64,000 bases of DNA from positions 12,970,501 through 13,034,500 of the forward strand of contig OY756958.1 of the NCBI GenBank assembly GCA_963580455.1. The letters are read 5' to 3'. The DNA comes from Euonymus europaeus. Its lineage: Eukaryota; Streptophyta; Magnoliopsida; Celastrales; Celastraceae. A program made the translations under genes and the position numbers. The notes under the pieces are model-generated. The model saw only the letters and a list, made by a program, of their open reading frames with translations. It did no database searches and had not been told where the DNA came from. Positions 38,815-49,607 of this stretch are shown piece by piece (the first letter of the stretch is position 1; each line of letters starts with the position of its first letter).

Positions 38815-40332
38815 TAAAATTTGACTTAGAAGAACAACAAAAAGTGTACAACGAGCAACTTTGATAAACCGAAGTTGCTCAACTCACTCTATGCAGTAGC
38901 TTTAAATGGTTTTGTCCATTTGTCATAGAAAGTGGATGGTTTTCGCATGAAAATAATCTAGGAAGCTTATACTCGTAAAATTTGACATAGAAGAACAATA
39001 AAAAGTGTACACCGAGCAACTTTGATAGTCCGTAGTTGCGCAACTCACTCTATGGAGGAGTTTTAAACGGTTTTGTCCACTTGTCATAGAAAGTTGGGGT
39101 TTTGGGATCGAAATAATCTAGGAAGCTTATACTCTTAAAATTTGACATAGAAGAACAATAAAAAGTGTACACCGAGCAACTTTTATGGTCCGAAGTTGCT
39201 CAACTCTCTCTATGGAGTAGCTTTAAAGGGTTTTGTCCATTTGTCATAGAAAGTTGAGGTTTTGGCATCGAAATAATCTAGGAAGCTTATACTCGTAAAA
39301 TTGGACATAGAAGAACAATAAAAAGTGTACACCGAGCAATTTTGATAGTTCGAAGTTGCACAACTCTCTCTATGGAGGAGCTTTTAATGTTTTTGTCCAT
39401 TTGTCATAGAAAGTTGGGGTTTTGGGATCAAAATAATCCAGGAAGTATATACTCGTAAAATTTGACATAGAAGAAGAATAAATAGTGTACACCGAGCAAT
39501 TTTGATAGTCCGAAGTTGCACAACTCTCTCCATGGAGGAGCTTTTAATATTTTTGTCCATTTGTCATAGAAAGTTGGGGTTTTGGCATCGAAATAATCCA
39601 GGAAGCATATACTCGTAAAATTTGACATAGAAGAACAATAAATAGTGTACACCGAGCAATTTTGATAGTCCGAAGTTGCACAACTCTCTCCATGGAGGAG
39701 CTTTTAATGTTTTTGTCCATTTGTCATAGAAAGTTGGGGTTTTGGAGTCAAAATAATCTAGGAAGCATATACTCGTAAAATTTGACATAGAAGAACAATA
39801 AAAAGTGTACACCGAGCAATTTTGATAGTCCGAAGTTGCACAACTCTCTCTATGGAGAAGCTTTTAGTGTTTTTGTCCATTTGTCATAGAAAGTTGGGGT
39901 TTTGGAATCAAAATAATCCAGGAAGCATATACTCGTAAAATTTGACATAGAAGAACAATAAATAGTGTACACCGAGCAATTTTGATAGTCCAAATTTGCA
40001 CAACTCTCTACCTTGTGGAGCTTTTAATGTTTTTGTCCATTTGTCATAGAAAGTTGAGGTTTTGGCATCGAAATAATCTAGGAAGCATATATTCATAAAA
40101 TTTGACATAGAAGAACAATAAAAAGTGTATACCGAGCAACTTCGATAGTCCGAAGTTGCTCAACTCACTCTATGGAGAAGCTTTAAACGGTTTTGTTCAT
40201 TTGTCATAGAAAGTTGGGGTTTTGGCATCGAAATAATCTAGGAAGCTTATACTCGTAAAATTTGACATAGAAGAACAATAAAAAGTATACACCGAGCAAC
40301 TTTTATGGTCCGAAATTGCTCAACTCTCTCTA

Positions 40333-40973
40333 TGGAGTAGCTTTTAACGATTTTGTCGATTTGTCATAGATAGTTGGTGTTTTGGCATCAAAATAATCTA
40401 CGAAGCTTATACTCGTAAAATTTGACATAGAAGAACAACAAAAAGTGTACACCGAGCAACTTTGATAGTCCGAAGTTGCTCAACTCACTCTATGGAGTAG
40501 CTTTAAATGGTTTTGTCTACTTGTCATAGAAAGTTAATGGTTTTCTTATGGAAATAATCCAGGAAGCTTATACTCGTAAAATTTTACATAGAAGAACAAT
40601 AAAAAGTGTACACCGAGCAATTTTGAAAGTTCAAAGTTGCATAACTCTCTCTATGGACGAGCTTTTAATGTTTTTGTCCATTTGTCATAGAAAGTTGGGG
40701 TTTTGGCATCGAAATAATCCAGGAAGCATATACTCGTAAAATTTGACAAAGAAGAACAATAAAAAGTTTACACCGAGCAACTTTTATAGTCCGAAGTTGC
40801 TCAATTCTCTCTATGGAGGAGCTTTAAACGGTTTTTTCCATTTGTCATAGAAAGTTGGGGTTTTGGAATCGAAATAATCTAGGAAGCTTATACTCGTAAA
40901 ATTTGACATAGAAGAACAATAAAAAGTATACACCGAGCAACTTTTATGGTCCGAAGTTGCTCAACTCTCTCTA
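40333..40973 (+). repeat. 641-bp sub-repeat in HOR-C (4 monomers), first copy
   Basis: The monomer GGAGTAGCTTTTAACG with GTCGATTTGTCATAGATAG begins at 40,333, 40,974 and 41,615, spaced 641 bp. Three 160-bp monomers and one 161-bp monomer (GTTAATGG type) lie between them. HOR-C copy 2 has the same pair at 43,216 and 43,857. Confidence 0.85.
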
Positions 40974-41614
40974 TGGAGTAGCTTTTAACGGTTTTGTCGA
41001 TTTGTCATAGATAGTTGGTGTTTTGGCATCAAAATAATCTACGAAGCTAATACTCGTAAAATTTGACATAGAAGAACAACAAAAAGTGTACACCGAGCAA
41101 CTTTGATAGTCCAAAGTTGGTCAACTCAATCTATGGAGTAGCTTTAAATGGTTTTGTCTACTTGTCATAGAAAGTTAATGGTTTTCTTATGGAAATAATC
41201 CAGGAAGCTTATACTCGTAAAATTTGACATAGAAGAACAATAAAAAGTGTACACCAAGCAATTTTGAAAGTTCAAAGTTGCATAACTCTCTCTATGGACG
41301 AGCTTTTAATGTTTTTGTCCATTTGTCATAGAAAGTTGGGGTTTTGGTATCGAAATAATCCAGGAAGCATATACTCGTAAAATTTGACAAAGAAGAACAA
41401 TAAAAAGTTTACACCGAGCAACTTTTATAGTCCAAAGTTGCTCAATTCTCTCTATGGAGGAGCTTTAAACGGTTTTTTCCATTTGTCATAGAAAGTTGGG
41501 GTTTTGGAATCGAAATAATCTAGGAAGTTTATACTCGTAAAATTTGACATAGAAGAACAATAAAAAGTGTACACCGAGCAACTTTTATGGTCCGAAGTTG
41601 CTCAACTCTCTCTA
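40974..41614 (+). repeat. 641-bp sub-repeat in HOR-C, second copy
   Basis: This is collinear with 40,333-40,973, with small changes such as CTACGAAGCTAATACTCG for CTACGAAGCTTATACTCG. A third start at 41,615 diverges within one monomer (TTGGCATAAAAATAATCTAGG). The CTAATACTCG variant is the one found later in HOR-D near 46,160, 48,720 and 51,276. Confidence 0.85.
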
Positions 41615-41697
41615 TGGAGTAGCTTTTAACGGTTTTGTCGATTTGTCATAGATAGTTGGTGTTTTGGCATAAAAATAATCTAGGAAGCTTATACTCG

Positions 41698-44480
41698 TAA
41701 AATTTGACTTAGAAGAACAACAAAAAGTGTACAACGAGCAACTTTGATAATCCAAAGTTGCTCAACTCACTCTATGCAGTAGCTTTAAATGGTTTTGTCC
41801 ATTTGTCATAGAAAGTGGATGATTTTCGCATGAAAATAATCTAGGAAGCTTATACTCGTAAAATTTGACATAGAAGAACAATAAAAAGTGTACACCGAAC
41901 AACTTTGATAGTCCGTTGTTGCGCAACTCACTCTATGGAGGAGTTTTAAACGGTTTTGTCCACTTGTCATAGAAAGTTGGGCTTTTGGGATCGAAATAAT
42001 CCAGGAAGCTTATACTCTTAAAATTTGACATAGAAGAACAATAAAAAGTGTACACCGAGCAACTTTTATGGTCCGAAGTTGCTCAACTCTCTCTATGGAG
42101 TAGCTTTAAAGGGTTTTGTCCATTTGTCATAGAAAGTTGAGGTTTTGGCATCGAAATAATCTAGGAAGCTTATACTCGTAAAATTGGACATAGAAGAACA
42201 ATAAAAAGTGTACACCGAGCAATTTTGATAGTTCGAAGTTGCACAACTCTCTCTATGGAGGAGCTTTTAATGTTTTTTTCCATTTGTCATAGAAAGTTGG
42301 GGTTTTGGGATCAAAATAATCCAGGAAGTATATACTCGTAAAATTTGACATAGAAGAAGAATAAATAGTGTACACCGAGCAATTTTGATAGTCCGAAGTT
42401 GCACAACTCTCTCCATGGAGGAGCTTTTAATATTTTTGTCCATTTGTCATAGAAAGTTGGGGTTTTGGCATCGAAATAATCCAGGAAGCATATACTCGTA
42501 AAATTTGACATAGAAGAACAATAAATAGTGTACACCGAGCAATTTTGATAGTCCGAAGTTGCACAACTCTCTCCATGGAGGAGCTTTTAATGTTTTTGTC
42601 CATTTGTCATAGAAAGTTGGGGTTTTGGAGTCAAAATAATCTAGGAAGCATATACTCGTAAAATTTGACATAGAAGAACAATAAAAAGTGTACACCGAGC
42701 AATTTTGATAGTCCGAAGTTGCACAACTCTCTCTATGGAGAAGCTTTTAGTGTTTTTGTCCATTTGTCATAGAAAGTTGGGGTTTTGGAATCAAAATAAT
42801 CCAGGAAGCATATACTCGTAAAATTTGACATAGAAGAACAATAAATAGTGTACACCGAGCAATTTTGATAGTCCAAATTTGCACAACTCTCTACCTTGTG
42901 GAGCTTTTAATGTTTTTGTCCATTTATCATAGAAAGTTGCGGTTTTGGCATCGAAATAATCTAGGAAGCATATATTCATAAAATTTGACATAGAAGAACA
43001 ATAAAAAGTGTATACCGAGCAACTTTGATAGTCCGAAGTTGCTCAACTCACTCTATGGAGGAGCTTTAAACGGTTTTGTTCATTTGTCATAGAAAGTTGG
43101 GGTTTTGGCATCGAAATAATCTAGGAAGCTTATACTCGTAAAATTTGACATAGAAGAACAATAAAAAGTATACACCGAGCAACTTTTATGGTCCGAAGTT
43201 GCTCAACTCTCTCTATGGAGTAGCTTTTAACGATTTTGTCGATTTGTCATAGATAGTTGGTGTTTTGGCATCAAAATAATCTACGAAGCTTATACTCGTA
43301 AAATTTGACATAGAAGAACAACAAAAAGTGTACACCGAGCAACTTTGATAGTCCGAAGTTGCTCAACTCACTCTATGGAGTAGCTTTAAATGGTTTTGTC
43401 TACTTGTCATAGAAAGTTAATGGTTTTCTTATGGAAATAATCCAGGAAGCTTATACTCGTAAAATTTGACATAGAAGAACATTAAAAAGTGTACACCGAG
43501 CAATTTTGAAAGTTCAAAGTTGCATAACTCTCTCTATGGACGAGCTTTTAATGTTTTTGTCCATTTGTCATAGAAAGTTGGGGTTTTGGCATCGAAATAA
43601 TCCAGGAAGCATATACTCGTAAAATTTGACAAAGAAGAACAATAAAAAGTTTACACCGAGCAACTTTTATAGTCCGAAGTTACTCAATTGTCTCTATGGA
43701 GGAGCTTTAAACGGTTTTTTCCATTTGTCATAGAAAGTTGGGGTTTTGGAATCGAAATAATCTAGGAAGCTTATACTCGTAAAATTTGACATAGAAGAAC
43801 GATAAAAAGTATACACCGAGCAACTTTTATGGTCCGAAGTTGCTCAACTCTCTCTATGGAGTAGCTTTTAACGGTTTTGTCGATTTGTCATAGATAGTTG
43901 GTGTTTTGGCATCAAAATAATCTACGAAGCTAATACTCGTAAATTTGACATAGAAGAACAACAAAAAGTGTACACCGAGCAACTTTGATAGTCCGAAGTT
44001 GCTCAACTCAATCTATGGAGTAGCTTTAAATGGTTTTGTCTACTTGTCATAGAAAGTTAATGGTTTTCTTATGGAAATAATCCAGGAAGCTTATACTCGT
44101 AAAATTTGACATAGAAGAACAATAAAAAGTGTACACCAAGCAATTTTGAAAGTTCAAAGTTGCATAACTCTCTCTATGGACGTGCTTTTAATGTTTTTGT
44201 CCATTTGTCATAGAAAGTTGGGGTTTTGGCATCGAAATAATCCAGGAAGCATATACTAATAAAATTTGACAAAGAAGAACAATAAAAAGTATACACCGAG
44301 CAACTTTTATAGTCCGAAGTTGCTCAACTCTCTCTATGGAGGAGCTTTAAACGGTTTTTTCCATTTGTCATAGAATGTTGGGGTTTTGGAATCGAAATAA
44401 TCTAGGAAGCTTATACTCGTAAAATTTGACATAGAAGAACAAAAAAAAGTATACACCGAGCAACTTTTATAGTCCGAAGT
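41698..44480 (+). repeat. HOR-C copy 2 (~2,780 bp, right end merges into HOR-D)
   Basis: This copy is collinear with copy 1 to about 44.46 kb, with one base lost near 43,941 (CGTAAATTTGAC). Beyond that it follows HOR-D instead: GAACAAAAAAAAGTATACACC near 44,430, then a GGAAGAGC monomer. From about 43.9 kb it already aligns with HOR-D at +2,235, so C and D share monomers here and the boundary is a convention. Confidence 0.78.
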
Positions 44481-44817
44481 TGCTCAACTCTCTCTATGGA
44501 AGAGCTTTAAACGGTTTTTTCCATTTGTCATAGAAAGTTGGGGTTTTGGAATCGAAATAATCCAGGAAGCATATACTCGTAAAATTTGACAAAGAAGAAC
44601 AATAAAAAGTTTATACCGAGCAACTTTTATAGTCCGAAGTTGCTCAACTCACTCTATGGAGTAGCTTTAAATGGTTTTGTCCATTTGTCATAGAAAGTTG
44701 ACGGTTTTCGAATGGAAATAATCCAGAAAGCTTATACTCGTAAAATTTGACATAGAAGAACAATAAAAAGTGTACACCGAGCAACTTTGATAGTCCGAAG
44801 TTGCACAACTCACTCTA
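44481..44817 (+). repeat. HOR-D left partial end
   Basis: This short stretch matches the last two monomers of HOR-D copies 2-4 at +2,235. It has GGAAGAGC (GGAGGAGC in the others) and a 161-bp GTTGACGGTTTTCGAATGG monomer near 44,696. Confidence 0.8.
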
Positions 44818-47052
44818 TGGAGGAGTTTTAAACGGTTTTTTCCATTTGTCATAGAAAGTTGGGGTTATCGAATCGAAAAAATTAAGGAAGCTTATAATCA
44901 TAAAATTTGACATAGAAGAACAATAAAAAGTGTACATCGAGCAACTTTGATAGATCGAAGTTGCAAAACTCACTCTATGGAGGAGCTTTAAACGGTTTTG
45001 TCCATTTGTCATAGAAATTTGGGGTTTTGGAATCAAAATAATCCAGGAAGCATATACTCGTAAAATTTGACATAGAAGAACAATAAAAAGTGTACACCGA
45101 GCAATTTTGATGATTAGAAGTTGCTCAACTGACTCTATGGAGGAGCTTTTAATGTTTTTATCAATTTGTCTTATAAAGTTGGTGTTTTCGCATTGAAATA
45201 ATCTAGGAAGCTTATACTCGTAAAATTTGACATATAAGAAGAGTAAAAAGTGTACACCGAGCAACTTTGATAGTCCGAAGTTGCTCAATTGACTCTATGG
45301 AGGAGCTGCAAACGGTTTTGTCCATTTGTCATAGAAAGTTGGGGTTTTGTCATCGAAATAATCTAGGAAGCTTATACTCGTAAAATTTGACAGAGAAGAA
45401 CAACAAAAAAGTGTACATCGAGCAACTTTGATAGTCCGAAGTTGTTCAACTGACTCTATGGAGGAGCTTGAAACGGTTTTGTCCATTTGTCATAGAAAGT
45501 TGGGGTTTTGGCATCGAAATAATCCAGGATGCATATACTCGTAAAATTTGACATAGAAGAACAATAAAAAGTGTACATCGAGCAACTTTAAAGATTAGAA
45601 GTTGCTCAACTCTCTCTACGGAGGAGCTTTTAACATTTTTATCCATTTGTCGTATAAAGTTGGTATTTTCGCATCGAAATAGTCTTGGAAGCTTATACTC
45701 GTAAAATTTGACAAAGAAGAACAATAAAAAGTGTACACCGAGTAACTTTGATGGTCTGAAGTTGCGCAACTCTCTCTATGGAGGAGCTTTTAACATTTTT
45801 GTCTATTTGTCATAAAAAGTTGAGGTTTTGGGATCAAAATAATCTAGGAAGCTTATACTCGTAAAATTTGACATGGAAGAACAATAAAAAGTGTACACTA
45901 TGATAGTCTGAAATTTCACAACTTACGCTATGGAGGAGCTTTAAACGGTTTTGTCCATTTGTCATAGAAAGTTGGGGTTTTGGCATCAAAATAATCTAGG
46001 AAGCTTATACTCGTAAAATTTGACATAGAATAACAATAAAAAGTATACACCGAGCAACTTTTATGGTCCGAAGTTGCTCAACTCTCTCTTTGGAGTAGCT
46101 TTTAACGGTTTTGTCCATTTGTCATAGATAGTTGGTGTTTTGGCATCAAAATAATCTACGAAGCTAATACTCGTAAAATTTGACATAGAAGAACAACAAA
46201 AAGTGTACACCGAGTAACTTTGATAGTCCGAAGTTGCTCAACTCAATCTATGGAGTAGCTTTAAATGGTTTTGTCTACTTGTCATAGAAAGTTAATGGTT
46301 TTCTTATGGAAATAATCCAGGAAGCTTATACTCGTAAAATTTGACATAGAAGAACAATAAAAAGTGTACACCAAGCAATTTTGAAAGTTCAAAGTTGCAT
46401 AACTCTCTCTATGGACGAGCTTTTAATGTTTTTGTCCATTTGTCATAGAAAGTTGGGGTTTTGGCATCGAAATAATCCAGGAAGCATATACTAATAAAAT
46501 TTGACAAAGAAGAACAATAAAAAGTATACACCGAGCAACTTTTATAGTCCGAAGTTGCTCAACTCTCTCTATGGAGGAGCTTTAAACGGTTTTTTCCATT
46601 TGTCATAGAATGTTGGGGTTTTGGAATCGAAATAATCTAGGAAGCTTATACTCGTAAAATTTGACATAGAAGAACAAAAAAAAGTATACACCGAGCAACT
46701 TTTATAGTCCGAAGTTGCTCAACTCTCTCTATGGAGGAGCTTTAAACGGTTTTTTCCATTTGTCATAGAAAGTTGGGGTTTTGGAATCGAAATAATCCAG
46801 GAAGCATATACTCGTAAAATTTGACAAAGAAGAACAATAAAAAGTTTATACCGAGCAACTTTTATAGTCCGAAGTTGCTCAACTCACTCTATGGAGTAGC
46901 TTTAAATGGTTTTGTCCATTTGTCATAGAAAGTTGACGGTTTTCGAATGGAAATAATCCAGAAAGCTTATACTCGTAAAATTTGACATAGAAGAACAATA
47001 AAAAGTGTACACCGAGCAACTTTGATAGTCCGAAGTTGCACAACTCACTCTA
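44818..47052 (+). repeat. HOR-D copy 1 (2,235 bp; two monomers short)
   Basis: The copy begins with the GGAGGAGTTTTAAACGG monomer carrying GGGGTTATCGAATCG. It is 320 bp shorter than copies 2 and 3. After the TATAAGAAGAGTAAAAAG monomer near 45,240 it passes straight to the GGAGGAGCTGCAAACGG monomer, skipping two monomers present in copy 2. It contains the short monomer with GTGTACACTATGATAGTC (near 45,891), which lacks 8 bp of the GAGCAAC arm region. Confidence 0.88.
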
Positions 47053-49607
47053 TGGAGGAGTTTTAAACGGTTTTTTCCATTTGTCATAGAAAGTTGGGGT
47101 TATCGAATCGAAAAAATCAAGGAAGCTTATAATCATAAAATTTGACATAGAAGAACAATAAAAAGTGTACATCGAGCAACTTTGATAGATCGAAGTTGCA
47201 AAACTCACTCTATGGAGGAGCTTTAAACGGTTTTGTCCATTTGTCATAGAAATTTGGGGTTTTGGAATCAAAATAATCCAGGAAGCATATACTCGTAAAA
47301 TTTGACATAGAAGAACAATAAAAAGTGTACACCGAGCAATTTTGATGATTAGAAGTTGCTCAACTCTCTCTATGGAGGAGCTTTTAATGTTTTTATCAAT
47401 TTGTCTTATAAAGTTGGTGTTTTCGCATTGAAATAATCTAGGAAGCTTATACTCGTAAAATTTGACATATAAGAAGAGTAAAAAGTGTACACCGAGCAAA
47501 TTTGATAGTTCGAAGTTGCAAAACTCACTCTATGGAGGAGCTTTAAACGGTTTTGTTCATTTGTCATAGAAATTTGGGGTTTTGGAATCAAAATAATCCA
47601 GGAAGCATATACTCGTAAAATTTGACAGAGAAGAACAACAAAAAAGTGTACACCGAGCAACTTTGATAGTCCGAAGTTGCTCAACTGACTCTATGGAGGA
47701 GCTTTTAACATTTTTATCCATTTGTCTTATAAACTTGGTGTTTTCGCATTGAAATAATCTAGGAAGCTTATACTCGTAAAATTTGACATATAAGAACAGT
47801 AAAAAGTGTACACCGAGCAACTTTGATAGTCCGAAGTTGCTCAATTGACTCTATGGAGGAGCTGCAAACGGTTTTGTCCATTTGTCATAGAAAGTTGGGG
47901 TTTTGTCATCGAAATAATCTAGGAAGCTTATACTCGTAAAATTTGACAGAGAAGAACAACAAAAAAGTGTACATCGAGCAACTTTGATAGTCCGAAGTTG
48001 TTCAACTGACTCTATGGAGGAGCTTGAAACGGTTTTGTCCATTTGTCATAGAAAGTTGGGGTTTTGGCATCGAAATAATCCAGGATGCATATACTCGTAA
48101 AATTTGACATAGAAGAACAATAAAAAGTGTACACCGAGCAACTTTAAAGATTAGAAGTTGCTCAACTCTCTCTACGGAGGAGCTTTTAACATTTTTATCC
48201 ATTTGTCTTATAAAGTTGGTATTTTCGCATCGAAATAGTCTTGGAAGCTTATACTCGTAAAATTTGACAAAGAAGAACAATAAAAAGTGTACACCGAGTA
48301 ACTTTGATGGTCTGAAGTTGCGTAACTCTCTCTATGGAGGAGCTTTTAACATTTTTGTCTATTTGTCATAAAAAGTTGAGGTTTTGGGATCGAAATAATC
48401 TAGGAAGCTTATACTCGTAAAATTTGACATGGAAGAACAATAAAAAGTGTACACTATGATAGTCTGAAATTTCACAACTTACGCTATGGAGGAGCTTTAA
48501 ACGGTTTTGTCCATTTGTCATAGATAGTTGGGGTTTTGGCATCAAAATAATCTAGGAAGCTTATACTCGTAAAATTTGACATAGAATAACAATAAAAAGT
48601 ATACACCGATCAACTTTTATGGTCCGAAGTTGCTCAACTCTCTCTATGGAGTAGCTTTTAACGGTTTTGTCGATTTGTCATAGATAGTTGGTGTTTTGGC
48701 ATCAGAATAATCTACGAAGCTAATACTCGTAAAATTTGACATAGAAGAACAACAAAAAGTGTACACCGAGCAACTTTGATAGTCCGAAGTTGCTCAACTC
48801 AATCTATGGAGTAGCTTTAAATGGTTTTGTCTACTTGTCATAGAAAGTTAATGGTTTTCTTATGGAAATAATCCAGGAAGCTTATACTCGTAAAATTTGA
48901 CATAGAAGAACAATAAAAATTGTACACCAAGCAATTTTGAAAGTTCAAAGTTGCATAACTCTCTCTATGGACGAGCTTTTAATGTTTTTGTCCATTTGTC
49001 ATAGAAAGTTGGGGTTTTGGCATCGAAATAATCCAGGAAGCATATACTAATAAAATTTGACAAAGAAGAACAGTAAAAAGTATACACCGAGCAACTTTTA
49101 TAGTCCGAAGTTGCTCAACTCTCTCTATGGAGGAGCTTTAAACGGTTTTTTCCATTTGTCATAGAATGTTGGGGTTTGGAATCGAAATAATCTAGGAAGC
49201 TTATACTCGTAAAATTTGACATAGAAGAACAAAAAAAAGTATACACCGAGCAACTTTTATAGTCCGAAGTTGCTCAACTCTCTCTATGGAGGAGCTTTAA
49301 ACGGTCTTTTCCATTTGTCATAGAAAGTTGGGGTTTTGGAATCGAAATAATCCAGGAAGCATATACTCGTAAAATTTGACAAAGAAGAACAATAAAAAGT
49401 TTATACCGAGCAACTTTTATAGTCCGAAGTTGCTCAACTCACTCTATGGAGTAGCTTTAAATGGTTTTGTCCATTTGTCATAGAAAGTTGACGGTTTTCG
49501 CATGGAAATAATCCAGAAAGCTTATACTCGTAAAATTTGACGTAGAAGAACAATAAAAAGTGTACACCGAGCAACTTTGATAGTCCGAAGTTGCACAACT
49601 CACTCTA
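47053..49607 (+). repeat. HOR-D copy 2 (16 monomers, 2,555 bp)
   Basis: This is a full unit. Its length is 16 x 160 minus the 8-bp deletion (near 48,451) plus several single-base insertions (ACAACAAAAAAGTGTAC has an extra A). Marker monomers are GGGGTTATCGAATCG, AAATTTGGGG, GAGCTGCAAACGG, GTTGTTCAACTGAC, and TAAAGATTAGAAGTTGC with TACGGAGG. The GTTAATGGTTTTC monomer is shared with HOR-C. Confidence 0.9.

Larger units (their letters stand above)
27248..39731 (+). repeat. Segmental duplication inside the satellite, copy 2 (~12.48 kb)
   Basis: This is the second copy of the preceding block. Its length equals 15,363 - 160 + 1 - 2,720 = 12,484 bp, which the right-hand landmarks confirm (25,042 to 37,526; 26,944 to 39,428; 27,080 to 39,564). 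Differences seen by eye are sparse, such as AGCATATACTCG near 15,919 against AGTTTATACTCG near 31,122, and AGTGTACACC against AGGGTACACC near 31,641. Near 39,745 the sequence departs into TTGGAGTCAAAATAATC, the flank that copy 1 does not have. Confidence 0.88.
38815..41697 (+). repeat. HOR-C copy 1 (18 monomers, ~2,883 bp)
   Basis: Landmarks recur at +2,883: ATTTGACTTAGAAG at 38,821 and 41,704, the class 2 CTCTCCATGG run at 39.5-39.7 and 42.4-42.6 kb, and ACCTTGTGGAGC at about 40,011 and 42,894. The unit contains 161-bp monomers (GTTAATGGTTTTCTTATGG), which explain the extra bases over 18 x 160. Its first ~0.9 kb overlaps the end of segmental copy 2. The start is approximate. Confidence 0.82.

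Noticed and set aside
40548..40739. Only plus-strand open frame listed of notable length (63 codons)
   Set aside because: It lies across ordinary monomers of HOR-C and depends on local variants (GTTAATGG / TTATGGAAATAATCC). There is no sign of a gene.
44815..45288. Longest open frame (157 codons, minus strand) and the many 60-149 codon frames as protein genes
   Set aside because: They follow the satellite phase, the same DNA is read in different frames along one frame, lengths change with every monomer indel, and no domain, signal or codon bias is seen. Chance frames on a stop-poor strand explain them.
45290..45440. Poly-A-like stretches (ACAACAAAAAAGTG) as retroelement tails
   Set aside because: The extra A is a one-base monomer variant recurring at the same HOR position in each D and E unit, with no element attached.
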